Origin: Amoebidium appalachense
Taxonomy: Eukaryota; Ichthyosporea
NCBI GenBank assembly: GCA_963693365.1
Contig: CAVNZM010000013.1
Location: forward strand, 8,432,001 to 8,496,000
Direction of reading: 5' to 3'
DNA length: 64,000 nt
This document shows positions 1 through 40,445 of this stretch, piece by piece. The notes under the pieces are model-generated. The model was given only the letters and a program-made list of their open reading frames with translations. It searched no databases and was not told the origin of the DNA. How positions within the stretch are numbered: position 1 is the first letter of the stretch; the number at the start of each line of letters is the position of its first letter. The position numbers and the translations under genes are program-made.

Positions 1-1437
1 CGGGCGTGCAAACGTGATGACGCTTCCCTCGAGCAGCTGAGATATAGCACCAGTGGGCACCCTCACCAGATCCAAACGAGGCACAGATCTGACTGGCACA
101 GCACTGAAAAATTAGCCTCGCAACTTCGCAAGGCCATTGGCCATGCGCGCACCTCCAGGGATCCAACCAGAAAGTTCCGCCCAATTCGGAATTCATAAGT
201 GATGGTCAGCCCAAGAAAAGTTCACAGATGATGAAAAAGCTGTCGATATTCATATCCTGTAGTCATAAAGGGATTCATAAAGGGGGGAAATTCACATTGG
301 TGACATGTGGCATTGGCTGCAGTAAGGACTGCCTGCCTTCTAAAGCTAAAATACTGCGGGTGTGCTAATGATGAAAACTGTGGAATGCCATATCAGTGCT
401 CACCCTATACCCCTGACGTGGTCCGATCACATGGTGATGATCTGACCATGTATGTATTAGATGTATGGTACATGTGACTCATGAAAACTTGTACAGGTAT
501 ACTATGTATGTGTAAACTAAACCTACATGTAGCCTACAGGTGCAGCTGTAACAGCACTCGCTGGAGAGTTCTCGAGATTCGAGCTCTAGATCTAGAGAGA
601 TATCTTTTTGGAGGCCAGCTGCAGCGCTAACAGCCTCCCCCCAAGCAAGCAAACCTTTCAGTACCTTCACGGGGTAAACAGTAGATGCCCTGAAATAAAT
701 AAACAAAACGAAACAACGTGGTCGGCCTCGTACATGCGCCATGGCACTAATAATATTTTAGCAAAGTATATATGATATGACTGTACATGTAACAGTGGTG
801 TGCTTCCTGGGGTATAGGGAGAGTGCTTGTGGAATGCCAGGCATGGAAGGATTTTATCCGCCATCTAATAAATGACGATACATAATCCACGTGTCTTGGC
901 GACTCTCCTTCACTATAATCCTTATATTCCAGTAAGTAATTACCACGGCACTGCGTAATACAAATTACGTACTTAAAGGGGCTTATGGGGTTTTCAGATG
1001 TATGTTCCAGAGGTTAGCCAATCATCATCGGATCTCAAAGTCTGGTCGCGACGGTAGGCCGCGTCAAATCTTGCCAGTGGGCCCTACACACCGAGCAAAC
1101 ATGTGTCGCGTATCACCAGAGCGTAAATTTTGCGTGTTGCGAATGTCCATAAAACACTTTTACCCAGGCTATGTAACTCGTCGATTCATTATTTGCGAGG
1201 CCGCCATTTGAGTGCCGAAGGGAGATTTTCCCGAGCTGGAGTATCCTGATGATGTCAACTTGAAGGGTCCAATTAATACATCTTATTACACATGTTACAT
1301 TTACTTATGTCCCTTTACTCAACTTGTCTGAATTGTACACTTGCATGGTGCTACTTCTACCCAGCTGTCACCCACCAAAGGATCTTTTGTAGTAATGTCC
1401 ACCATCCTGTGTGCCAGGTACACCAAGCCAAACATAA
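1..1437. other. Upstream region of the RTK gene
   Basis: No convincing coding exon, RNA gene or repeat family is visible here. The short open frames have no recognisable domain. The stretch presumably holds the promoter and 5' UTR of the RTK gene that starts at 1438, but I see no clear TATA box or initiator that I would defend. Confidence 0.4.
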
Positions 1438-28916
<27,479 letters not shown>

Positions 28917-30005
28917 TCGTCATGCATACCCTGAAATTTAGATTTAAGCCAAAAATTAGATTTTAAAGCTAAATTTAGGCTGGGCCCAAAGAGCCTGCAG
29001 CAGCTAATACCTGGTAGCCCATAAGGTGCGCATTGCTAACTAGACGGACTCTTGACATCGTTCTGAATAAGTGGGTCCTTGAACTTACGCATGGTCTTTT
29101 GTATAGGTTTTTAGCAAGTGCTCACTAGTCGATAGATTTAAAACTTTAAATGTTCCCCTGCGTTGTTTGACCACTAAGTAAAACTAATATCATGCGGTGT
29201 ATGTTATTAATGATATTCTTTATCAAGAAGGCTTAGATTATGTATACTATATTATATAGCATTGGCGTGTGATACGTGCTACATCAGCCAATATGGACCT
29301 TAGAGGCCGCTAATCAGCCCCCAAGCACATAGCATGAATTTTTCTAATATGTTAAAAGCCTGCACATATTTATAAACAAGTAACTATCATAATGTTTGAA
29401 AATTCATTCGCTGTATGCATGCATTTTTCTTAAGACCTAAAGCCCTATCCCGGGCATGAAGTGTTGGAATATATTAATGTACAAAAACGGTTTATGTCAA
29501 TGTGATTTTATACACTCTGTTGTGTAATTTTAACTTAGGCTTTGAACACATATAATTATACTGCCCGCAATAATCGGAAGGACATCAGTTGCTACCTATC
29601 TCATTAATCATCATTATGATATACTGTCGGACTGGCAGTGCCTGTCCACAAACACACACGCGCGCACACACACAAACCACACACTGGCCGCACAAGCGTG
29701 TACATGAAATCACACATGAGCACGAAACACACGAAGACAAGCACACACGCACAAACACATGCAAACAGTCACACATACGTGGACGTGCGCACACATGTAC
29801 GGCACACGCACGGGCATACGCGCACACGCACGCAAACGTAAACACACATGTGTAGACGTCGCACACATGCCCATACACGCGCATCCTCTCCCCCCCCCCC
29901 CCCCCCCCCCCCGTTGAGGCTGCACACACACATGTCACACTACACACGCACATACGTGTCCACAACACGGAGCAAGTACATGTGTACACACACAAACAGG
30001 CGCAA

Positions 30006-30044
<39 letters not shown>

Positions 30045-30214
30045 TACACACACACAATTAGGGGGGCGGCATACGTGCGAGCATGCATGTATTTATTACA
30101 CGTGCAGGCTGAAATACCTTGGCTCACCTGCATGCATCATCTCCACCAGCCAGTCGACAAATAGGCTACTACGGGCAAGGCCGTTAAATACAATCACCAT
30201 CCCCACACATAGCA
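28917..30214. other. Intergenic stretch after the RTK gene
   Basis: The first 650 nt are AT-rich and probably include the RTK 3' UTR, though no canonical AATAAA is visible. From about 29640 to 30060 the sequence is CA/CG-rich. No gene is recognised. Confidence 0.5.
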
Positions 30215-30497
30215 GAACTACAACACGGGGGAGTGTGTGGATGCATCTTCTCTCTCGCAGTACCTTCCAAGCGGGGGCCTGACATATGCGGACGAGCAAC
30301 GCGAGTCTCCATACACAGAGGGCATGTACGCTGCACACGATGCCAGCCTGAATACGGCCGGGTTCAAGCCAGCCTTTAATTGGTTCAACAGCACACTCTA
30401 CCCCGGCACGTGTGGTCCGAGTAGCACGCACGGCACTACACCCCTGACACAGTGCATCGTGCCGGACGTGCTTCTGCAGCTGGGCGTCAGCCAGTAG
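30215..30497 (+). pseudogene. 5'-truncated copy of the secreted-protein family
   Basis: From about 30215 the sequence matches the last 94 or so codons of the genes at 35118 and 43115, including GLTYADEQRESPYTEG and the C-terminus LLQLGVSQ. Upstream of that point homology stops abruptly, with no signal peptide or start codon. The 3' flank (CA-rich block, ATTAAA) is shared with the intact copies to about 31625, so this is a remnant of a third array unit. Confidence 0.85.
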
Positions 30498-31174
30498 CTG
30501 CCACTGCTTTTGTTCTTCTTTTCATTTGCAATGCACATTAAAGTTGTAGTGGTACAGGAGAGCAAATTTAAACGATAACCTCTGTGAGGTGAAACGGAAT
30601 GATACAAAATATTAAACTGGTACCGTCGGTAGAAAGCACTCTCAAATTGTTTGTCGACTCCACTCAGTGGAATAAATCCATAGTGAGACCAAATGCCCTT
30701 GAGCCATTAAGGGCTATCTGCTGCCCCCCCCACCCCCTTTCCCCTCCCCTCCCCTCTCGAGCCCGCCCTCTCCCGCTCCTTCCCCCCCTCCCCCCCCCCC
30801 CCCCCCCCATGGCGTCCAATGCATATTTCTCCCTTCTCAATTGAACTGGAGACTGAATAAAAGTTATTCAGTTGTACCTCTCTCATGGACATCCCCACCT
30901 GGTCTCAGAGTTAGTGCGCCTTAAATTTTTACCCCCCCACCCACCCACCCCTCCCCCCACACACCCCCGCACGCACGGTCCACACACACACACAAACACA
31001 CACACAAACACACACACACACGCACATGCACGCACATGCACACGCATACAACCACGCACACACGCGTACGCGCGCACAAACACCCACACACACGCACGCG
31101 CGCGTGGCACGCACGCGCGCGCGCACACACACACACACACACATGCACACACGTGTGCGTGCACACACACACAT

Positions 31175-31292
<118 letters not shown>

Positions 31293-31297
31293 ACTGT

Positions 31298-31340
<43 letters not shown>

Positions 31341-31708
31341 ACACACACACGCACAAAATAATTTGCCTCGCTCCACCCAATCAAAACCGTCGCACAAACT
31401 AGCACCAAAATTTTGTCTCCTCCAGTTAATACCACCACCTGGTCCGATTGTCATATATAAACTCGATGAATGTATTTACGACCCATTCAAAAGTTTCCCC
31501 ATCTTTTTTATTTCACACACACACGAGCACATGGTTCAGTAATTGAACGATTTCCAAAAAACTCCAGCCCCAGAGCAACAATATACGTATATCACAGGCA
31601 TACTACTAAGTCAATGAGACACACCGTGCACAAACACTAACACACACATACACACGCACACGCACACGCACACACGCACGCACACACACACACACACACA
31701 CCGTCACA

Positions 31709-31774
<66 letters not shown>

Positions 31775-31853
31775 ACACTGAGTGTGGTAGGTATCTTTCT
31801 TTCATTCCCTGTTCTATCTCTTTTGTTTTATAGCCTCCACCCCCCACTTCCCC

Positions 31854-31896
<43 letters not shown>

Positions 31897-33347
31897 AAAA
31901 AAAACTTTGGGAAAAAAAAGAAGAAAAAAAAAACTTTAACTTACGCAAGGAACGAAGGAAGGAAGAAAGGAAGGATGGAGGGAGGGAAGAAAGTCAGGAA
32001 GGGAAGAAGCACGAAAAGAAAAGACGAGAAAAAGCAGCACGTTTTCTCATTTAAATTTAGAATTTAAATTTCATTTAAATTAGTACAATTGCATCGTGCA
32101 GATGCCCTTCCGTACGCAGAGGTGGAAGGGGGCTTGGGATGGGGTTGGTGGGGCGGGCTGGGCGGGTTGGCGGGGGGGGGAGGGGGGAGGGGGGGAGCGG
32201 GGGCAAACATTGCATTAAGCTTTGCATACTCCTAAGATGATTTAAATGACACGGCCCGCCCGATGTGTTCACTTTCGATGGTATGAGAGTCTCAAAAAGA
32301 GAAAATATTGCACATGAACACTTGTGGAAATGAAACCAGATCCTGGGATACAATGGGCAACAATCGCAGTGCGGAATGCAGATAGGCCCCGTACGACATA
32401 TGCTAAGTTAGCAAAAGGATCAGGCATCGATTATAAAGACCGATATTGGGCCGAAGGTACGAGGGGGGAGGGGGGGAGGGGGGTTCCTATGGAATTTAAC
32501 ATCTATTCTGGCACCCACCTTCAGTTCGGACCTGTTGACATAGGCACCCCCACCCATCAGCAATGAAATCTCGAAACTGTGATACACAAATGTTCTTCTC
32601 TTTAGTTTGGAAATTCTTGCGCACTTTAACAGCGATTATGGATCCGTGGTCATAACGATGTTTTTTTTTTTTTTTTTTTTTGTTTGGGGGGGGGGGGGGG
32701 GGGGGGGGGAGAGGGGGGGGGGGTCTAAAAAAACAATACACATGTTTTTTGCCATGTGAATGCATGGGAGGGAGAGAAGAAGGGAGACAAGGGCGGCAAC
32801 AGGGGAGAGAGGGGTGAGAAAAGGTTGGGGATGGGGGGAGGAGAGGGAGGGGAGGGGAAGGGGGGGAGAGGAAGGAAGAATGAAAGAAAGTAACAATACG
32901 TATTGAGGTGTGGGGCTTGAAACACAGAGCGTTAGGTAAGTAGGGAGACATAGGAGAGGTGAGGGGGACCAAAAAAAAAAAAAAAAAAAGCGTTCAAGCA
33001 TTTTCAAGGAGAGAGAGGGGAGCTGGGGGGGCAGGGGGGGGAAGGGGGGCGGGATGGCTCTCGATAGCTCAGAGTTTAATTCCAATTGGTCAAAGCCATG
33101 TATTCACTTTACGACAACAATTAAAAAGAGTTTTGTTATGATGGTTCATTTGCCCATCGATATCTGCTCTTTCATGATCATAATAATTCGATTGTGGTAT
33201 GATAACGCCAAGCCCTAAACTTACTACTGATGTCGAGCTTCATTCACCCGCATGTCCAAATCTAGCAACTGTTCTAAACACCTGTGATACGGACACATAA
33301 TCCAACTATTATTTATGGACCAAAAAATAAAACTCTCAGATGTGCCA

Positions 33348-33968
33348 CTACTGGCTGACGCCCAGAAGCACGTCCGGCACGATGCACTGTGTCAGGGCTG
33401 TAGTGCCGTGCGTGCTACTCGGACCACATGTGCCGGGGTAGAGTGTGCTTTTGAACCAGTTGAACGCCAGCTTGAACCCGGCCGCATTCAGGCTGGCATC
33501 GTGTGCAGCGTACATGCCCTCTGTGTACGGAGACTCACGTTGCTCGTCCACATATGTCAGGCCCCCGCTTGGAAGGTACTGCGAGAGGGAAGAGGCATCC
33601 ACACACTCCCCCGTGTTGTAGTTCTTGTGCATGAAGCCCACCCATGTGACTGTATCGGTGTAGGCCGGGTTTGTGCCGTTGTGTGGTGTAGGTAGAGTGG
33701 ATTGGTCGTAAACGTACTTGACTGTAACGTCGTGTCCGTACGGTGCATTGATGGTGGCGTAGGCAACATAACTGGCTGTTTTGGGCGTGACTTTGAGTGT
33801 TTCTGAGGTGCTGGTAACAGGGTTGTGTACTGAAACCTCGATTGACTGCAGCGTGTAGCCCTGCGTGATGGTGCACTGCGAGATGGAGTGGCCCATGCCA
33901 CACACTAGGGCCGCGCTGGTGGCAAGGAGCGCAAGGGTACATGTGATGTGGCTGTTTGAGTACATCAT
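33348..33968 (-). CDS. Secreted protein of unknown function, copy A (minus)
   Basis: This intronless frame encodes 206 residues. An N-terminal hydrophobic segment, CTLALLATSAALVCG, looks like a signal peptide, and translation may start at either of two adjacent Met codons. The mature part has four Cys (SQC, GEC, GTC, TQC), enough for two disulfides, and two likely N-glycosylation sites (NGT, KSTLY replacing NSTLY at a third position). I do not recognise the family. Compared with its partner at 41342 it differs at about eight residues, for example YVDEQ for YADEQ and TTALTQC for TTPLTQC. It lies head-to-head with the copy at 35118, with the two starts about 1.15 kb apart. Confidence 0.85.
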   Translation of the reverse strand: MMYSNSHITCTLALLATSAALVCGMGHSISQCTITQGYTLQSIEVSVHNPVTSTSETLKVTPKTASYVAYATINAPYGHDVTVKYVYDQSTLPTPHNGTNPAYTDTVTWVGFMHKNYNTGECVDASSLSQYLPSGGLTYVDEQRESPYTEGMYAAHDASLNAAGFKLAFNWFKSTLYPGTCGPSSTHGTTALTQCIVPDVLLGVSQ

Positions 33969-35117
33969 TGTTGCGATTAATTGTGCGTAATGAAATCGAA
34001 CTTCAAGATATGGAGGTGGAGTCAGCTGAAAGAACGTGCACGAGTGCCTATTAGCAGGAGAAATGCACTCTATATTTTTAAACTTTGGAAATTTTTGTAG
34101 TATTCTCGTGGTTCATACGACAACGGGGTTGCACTTGCTTTACTGTGCCGCGCCGAGAGTGATGCTTCAGGTGTTCTGTGACTGAAGAACTCCATCAGAC
34201 ACCGGGCTTTATATACTTGGTTTCCGCCATCTGTAGAATGTGGCCCCTGGGGAAACGTGCATGCCAATCTGTTGAAGTTTCCCGCCGCCCTACAGTCACA
34301 GCCCGTGGCTGATCAATTATGTATCACCTTGGCGACAAATAACACCTGGTTTGATCCATTATAAAGCACAAAAGAACTTGTATTTGCCTGAATTTTTGTT
34401 TTTGAAGCGTGCCCAGTGCCGGGCCATAAAGGCCGTGAGTTGTCACCGCCGCCCTCGAGGGTAAGACACAATATCGAGCCCCGACAAAACCGTCGTTTGA
34501 TTGGCTTACTTGTTTGCGTCTGTGAGACTTGCGAGTGCAGGGTCCTGATAAACGTCGGTCTGGTAGAAGGACCAAACAAAGGCTGGTGAAATGCGTTCTG
34601 TTGCAATGTTATACCTGGAAAGGCCTGGGTTGAGGAAGGAATAATGGGAATCCGAAAAGGACGGGGGCAGGGGGGAGTGGGGAGTAGGGAGGGCGGGGTC
34701 AAGCAGCCGAAAGTTTTCCCGGGGCGGCGAGAAATTTTTATTAGATTGGCATGCAACAAACCCCATGTTATCCATGGACCACATTCCACAGATTGCGGTA
34801 AGCAACTTCAGCAGGTATTTTACAAAGTCGGATGCCCGACGGAGTCTTCAGTCATCAACACTCGGTTCACATGAAGCATCACTAGCTAGTACTATTAACG
34901 CGGCAAGGCACAGTTTAATTATAAAGCAGGTGCAGCCCCGGTAATTACTATCCGAATCGCCGCAATAATACAAACACATTCCAAAGTTCAAAAAGTTAGG
35001 CGTATTTGTTCTGCTCATACGTACGGCACTTGTGCACGTGTTCCTTCAGCTGACTCAGCTATAATAGCGGTTGTTTACCACACCTCCATATTCATCACGT
35101 ACCGTGTAATTGGCAAC
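33969..35117. promoter_or_regulatory. Divergent intergenic promoter region of pair 1
   Basis: The 1.15 kb between the two start codons should drive both genes. A block of about 31 nt containing GTGCACG and CAGCTGACTC appears in both orientations. It lies at 34019-34049 facing the minus gene and at 35025-35056 facing the plus gene, about 50-60 nt from each start. A TATA-like ctataatag follows the plus-strand block at about 35059. The same arrangement recurs at 41963-43114. Confidence 0.6.
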
Positions 35118-35741
35118 ATGTACTCAAACAGCAACATCGCCTGTACCCTTGCCCTCCTTGCCACCAGCGCGGCTCTGGTGTGTGGCATGGGCCACTCCAT
35201 CTCGCAGTGCACCATCACGCAGGGCTACACGCTGCAGTCAATCGAGGTTTCAGTACACAACCCTGTTACCAGCACCTCAGAAACACTCAAAGTCACGCCC
35301 AAAACAGGCAGTTATGTTGCCTACGCTACCATCAATGCACCGTACGGACACGACGTTACAGTCAAGTACGTTTACGACCAATCCACTCTGCCTACACCAC
35401 ACAACGGCACAAACCCTGCCTACTCGGATACAGTCACATGGGTGGGCTTCATGCACAAGAACTACAACACGGGGGATTGTGTGGATGCCTCTTCCCTCTC
35501 GCAGTACCTTCCAAGCGGGGGCCTGACATATGCGGACGAGCAACGCGAGTCTCCATACACAGAGGGCATGTACGCTGCACACGATGCCAGCCTGAATACG
35601 GCCGGGTTCAAGCTAGCCTTTAATTGGTTCAACAGCACACTCTACCCCGGCACGTGTGGTCCGAGTAGCACGCACGGCACTACACCCCTGACACAGTGCA
35701 TCGTGCCGGACGTGCTTCTGCAGCTGGGCGTCAGCCAGTAG
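35118..35741 (+). CDS. Secreted protein of unknown function, copy B (plus)
   Basis: This intronless frame encodes 207 residues, starting MYSNSNIACTLALL. It has a predicted signal peptide, four mature Cys and N-glycosylation sites NGT and NST. It ends LLQLGVSQ, two residues longer than the minus copies (LLGVSQ). An ATTAAA polyadenylation-type hexamer lies about 40 nt after the stop at 35781. The protein is identical to the copy at 43115. The function is unknown; I see no enzymatic motif. Confidence 0.87.
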   Translation: MYSNSNIACTLALLATSAALVCGMGHSISQCTITQGYTLQSIEVSVHNPVTSTSETLKVTPKTGSYVAYATINAPYGHDVTVKYVYDQSTLPTPHNGTNPAYSDTVTWVGFMHKNYNTGDCVDASSLSQYLPSGGLTYADEQRESPYTEGMYAAHDASLNTAGFKLAFNWFNSTLYPGTCGPSSTHGTTPLTQCIVPDVLLQLGVSQ

Positions 35742-36431
35742 CTGCCACTGCTTTTGTTCTTCTTTTCATTTGCAAAGCACATTAAAGTTGTAGTGGTATA
35801 GTAGAGCAAATTTAAACGATAGCCTCTGTAAGGTTAAACGGAATGATACAAAATATTAAAACTTGTTCCGCCAGCAGAAAACACTCGCAAATTGTTTGTC
35901 GACTCCACTCAGTGGAATAAATCCATAGTGAGACCAAATGCCCTTGAGCCATTAAGTGCTATCTGCTGCCCCCCCCCCCCCCCCCCCCCCCTCCCCCCTC
36001 CCCTCCCATCTCGAGCCCGTCCTCTCCCGCTCCTTCCCCCCCCCCCCCCCCCCCCCATGGCGTCCAATGCATATTTCTCCCTTCTCAATTTAACGTGAGA
36101 CTGAATAAAAGTTATTCAGTTGTTCCTCTCTCATGGACATCCCCACCTGGCCTCAGAGTTAGTGCGCCCTAAAGATTGGCCCCCCCACCCACCCACCCCT
36201 CCCCCCACACACCCCCGCACGCACGGTCCACACACACGCACAAACACACACACAAGCACACACACGCACATGCACGCATATGCACACGCATACAACCACG
36301 CACACACGCGTACGCGCGCACAAACACCCGCACACGCGCACGCGCACGTGGCACGCACACGCGCGCGCACACATACACACACACATGCACACACGCGTGC
36401 GTGCACACACACACATGCACACACACAAACA

Positions 36432-36490
<59 letters not shown>

Positions 36491-36491
36491 T

Positions 36492-36540
<49 letters not shown>

Positions 36541-37800
36541 ACACACACACATGCGCGCTTATGTACACACACTCTGCACACAATATTTGCCCTGCTCCAC
36601 CCAATTAACACCGTTGCACTAACTAGCACCAAATTTTTGTCTCCTCCAGATAACACCACCACCTTGTCCGATTGTCATATATAAACTCGATGAATGTATT
36701 TACGACCCATTCAAAAGTTTCCCCATCTTTTTTATTTCTCACACACACGAGCACATGGTTCAGTAATGGAACGATTTCAAAAAACTCCAGCCCCAGAGCA
36801 ACAATATACATATATCACAGGATACTACTAAGTCAATGAGACACATGGACTACTCTGTCTACACGCATGCACGAGCGTACATTAACACACACAAAACAAC
36901 CAAAACCCAGCTCAATGACCTGCAAACCACCAGTATGGCACACTGTGATCATCGGCTGATCTGCATAATGCATGCAACACATGCACACAAAACACACGCT
37001 CTCACCGTGGCGCATACACACGTAGGTACGCCATGTGGAGTTCATGTGCACATTGCACACACGGCACAAAACCTCCCTCCAAGCATCTCTCTCCCCTCCC
37101 AACCTTCCTCCCCCCTCTCCCCCCCTCCCCTCTCCCCCTCTCCCCTCCCTTCCCCTCCCCCCTGCATTCAACCTTTCCTCCCTTCCCTGTGGCAGTGCAC
37201 GCACACACACATACATGTGCTCATAGTGCGACCATGAATAAATTTTCGTACCATCGTAAGCAAACTTCTTGATTGCAACCCCTCTCTCGGAGACGTTTGT
37301 GGGCATACGGCGAAAAATGCCGCCCGATCAAACACTTTCTGCCAGCACCCACTTATATGTGGTGGTGGGCCAACTTAGTAAAGTTGTTAATGATATCGGT
37401 AACAAAGATTTTCTCAGTAGCACCATCCTTCAGCCCCCCCTCCCTCCCCCCCCCCCCCCCCCCCCCCTCTCTCTCTCTCCCCCCCCCCCTCCCCCCCCCC
37501 TCAACCACCATCACCACCACCACCATCCCACTCTTTTATTTCTTTTCCGCCCATCCTCTCACATTCGTTTTACCCTACCTTCCGTTCCGTTGTGCTTTTA
37601 CGTGTCTACAAACAAATTCTGCTATCCCTGCCTCCCCCCTTCTCCCCCCCCCCCCCCCCCCCCCCACCTTCTTTTTTTCTTTCGGCCACCATCCCCACAA
37701 CCCCTTTTGAAGCTGTCTTCCCATTTGCCCTGTCTTCATGCAGTCATGCAATAACCCCATCTGGGCAGGCTAAAACTCAACGGTTTTTCTGCCATTCAAG
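35742..37800. other. 3' flank of copy B: C-rich, CA/CG-rich and CT-rich blocks
   Basis: No gene is visible. The stretch contains poly-C (35971-35990), a CA/CG microsatellite (36226-36550), unique-looking sequence shared with unit 2 (36590-37060) and CT-rich sequence (37075-37180 and 37431-37670). It corresponds to 43739-45760. Confidence 0.7.
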
Positions 37801-37914
37801 GGACCGAGTTCAACCAGCTGCACACACTGAATCTCTTTCCCTAGTAACCTCACCGGCACACACCCGCACCCGCAGACGGACACGCACACACTCATGCACC
37901 CGCACGTGCGCGCG

Positions 37915-37915
37915 T

Positions 37916-38014
<99 letters not shown>

Positions 38015-38033
38015 CACACAAACACACACACGT

Positions 38034-38078
<45 letters not shown>

Positions 38079-38158
38079 GTGCACAAACACTAACACACAC
38101 ATACACACGCACACGCACACGCACACACACACGCACGCACACACACACACACACACCG

Positions 38159-38221
<63 letters not shown>

Positions 38222-38343
38222 ACACTGAGTGTGGTAGGTATCTTTCTTTCATTCCCTGTTCTATCTCTTTTGTTTTATAGCCACCATCCCCCACTTCCCC
38301 TCCCCCCCCCCACACACACACATGCACGCAAACACACACACGT

Positions 38344-38388
<45 letters not shown>

Positions 38389-38518
38389 GTGCACAAACAC
38401 TAACACACATACACACGCACACACACACACACACCGTGCACAAACAGTACACACACACATACACACGCACACGCACACACACGCACGCACGCACGCACAC
38501 ACACACACACACACACCG

Positions 38519-38557
<39 letters not shown>

Positions 38558-38678
38558 ACACTGAGTGTTGTAGGTATCTTTCTTTCATTCCCTGTTCTAT
38601 CTCTTTTGTTTTATAGCCACCATCCCCCACTTCCCCTCCCCCCCCCACACACACACATGCACGCAAACACACACACGT

Positions 38679-38729
<51 letters not shown>

Positions 38730-38809
38730 GTGCACAAACACTAACACACATACACACGCACACGCACACGCACACACGCACGCACACACACACACACACA
38801 CACACACCG

Positions 38810-38864
<55 letters not shown>

Positions 38865-38935
38865 ACACTTAATGTGGTAGGTATCTTTCTTTCATTCCCT
38901 GTTCTATTTCTTTTGTTTTATAGCCTCCATCCCCC
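37915..38935. repeat. CA-rich tandem triplication near the unit boundary
   Basis: A segment of about 340 nt, consisting of (CA)n with ACCGTGCACAAACA followed by gtaggtatctttctttcattccctgttctat, is present three times, with the non-CA anchor near 38235, 38570 and 38877. A further copy of the anchor lies at about 31789 at the start of unit 1. The repeats mark the junctions between duplicated units. Confidence 0.85.
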
Positions 38936-39241
38936 ACCTTCCCCCCCCCCCCCCCCCCCCCCCCCCCCACCCCCACCTCCCCCCCCCCCAAAAAAAAACT
39001 TTGGGAAAAAAAAGAAGAAAAAAAAACTTTAACTTACGAAAGGAACGAAGGAAGGAAGAAAGGAAGGATGGAGGGAGGGAAGAAAGTCAGGAAGGGAAGA
39101 AGCACGAAAAGAAAAGACGAGAAAAAGCAGCACGTTTTCTCCTTTAAATTTGTACAATTGCATCGTGCAGATGCCCTTCCGTATGCAGAGGTGGAAGGGG
39201 GCTTGGGATGGGGTTGGTGGGGCGGGCTGGGCGGGTGGACG

Positions 39242-39280
<39 letters not shown>

Positions 39281-40033
39281 AACATTGCATTAAGCTTTGC
39301 ATACTCCTAAGATGATTTAAATGACACGGCCCGCCCGATGTGTTCACTTTCGATGGTATGAGAGTCTCAAAAGAGAAAATATTGCACATGAACACTTGTG
39401 GAAATGAAACCAGATTCTAGGATACAATGGGCAACAATCGCAGTGTGGAATGCAGATAGGCCCCGTACGACATATGCTACGTTAGCAAAAGGATCAGGCA
39501 TCGATTATAAAGACCGAAATTGGGCCGAAGGTACGAGGGGGGGAGGGGGGGGAGGGGGGGTTCCTATGGAATTCACCATTTTCATCTCTTGTTTTGCTTT
39601 TCAAAACATTTTTGATTTTTCACTAACACTTTTATCTTTATTACTTAATTTTTATAAGATTGTGTTTAGATTTTTAATATTGTGATCCTGCCGTAATAGC
39701 TCTGGTAGTACAAAATGCTAAACCAATTGAGCTAGTAAGATAATCGAAGGCTGAAAGAAGTTACATCAACATGCTTTACCATTTAAACTTTTAGATGCTT
39801 ATAACGTATCTCAGATGTAACTTGATAGGGAAAAGAACCAAAGACTCTTGCTATGAAACTTGTTACCAAACAAGGGCGTAAGACTATTTGTCTTAACGAC
39901 AGGGAACCTAACGAATGGTGATTCAACTGACTCTAGTACGATCTTAAAAATTATGATTATTTTAACAACCCTAACTAGAAGAGTTCTTACGACTCTAACG
40001 CGAGTATCTAATAAACGGTGACTTTACTGAGAC

Positions 40034-40103
40034 TCTAGTAAAAACTTAAATCCACATCCTTCTGTTTACAAGATAGATGCTTTATCATTAAGCTATACTA
40101 GCT
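40034..40103 (-). tRNA. tRNA-Thr(TGT)-like sequence, probably non-functional in the nucleus
   Basis: Read on the minus strand, CTAGTA and TACTAG at the two ends can pair as an acceptor stem. Between them are a D-arm-like AGCTTAATGATAAAGC and an anticodon loop CTTGTAA (TGT, Thr). The T-arm is weak. The call rests on manual folding. Confidence 0.35.
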
Positions 40104-40156
40104 ATATCCTTTACCACAGACTAGAATTGTTAAAGTAATCCTATCTTTACAAGTTG

Positions 40157-40224
40157 ATAGTAGGACTTGAACCTATAACCTTCTGTTCCAAAAATGAATG
40201 GTCTACTAATTGAGCTATTCTCTG
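40157..40224 (-). tRNA. tRNA-like sequence, anticodon not settled
   Basis: On the minus strand it has TAGCTCAATTAGTAGA (D-arm type) and TATAGGTTCAAGTCCTA (T-arm type), spaced as in a tRNA. The acceptor strands do not pair well, which suggests decay or organellar editing. Confidence 0.35.
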
Positions 40225-40382
40225 GTAATATAATAATCGAAGAAGGCAGAATCTTAACCTATTACTTTACAACTAAACGACCCTTTTCAAGAAAGCTCAG
40301 TTTTAAATTGTTTCTTCTTCATCGTTCCTCGGCAACTGTACACAATAGGACTTGAAAAGCTATTATCACTTTAATAGCACTA

Positions 40383-40445
40383 ACTGGAACCTATAACGTT
40401 TTGCACACAAAACATATGCTATACCAACCAAGCTACATGCTCGTA
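40383..40445 (-). tRNA. tRNA-like sequence with loop GTGTGC
   Basis: On the minus strand, GTAGCTTGGTTGGTATAGCA looks like a D-arm and GTTTT/AAAAC forms a stem round GTGTGC. Acceptor-like AGCAT and GTGCT can pair. The T-arm is imperfect, and the identity (His or Ala) cannot be fixed by eye. Confidence 0.3.

Noticed and set aside
479-1211. Three open frames of 65-87 codons upstream of the RTK gene
   Set aside because: There is no domain, signal or splice context, and their length is as expected by chance.
32496-33085. Minus-strand Pro/Ser-rich frames of up to 158 codons
   Set aside because: They run through poly-G/poly-T and GGGA-rich DNA and are not conserved as frames in the second unit, where indels break them.
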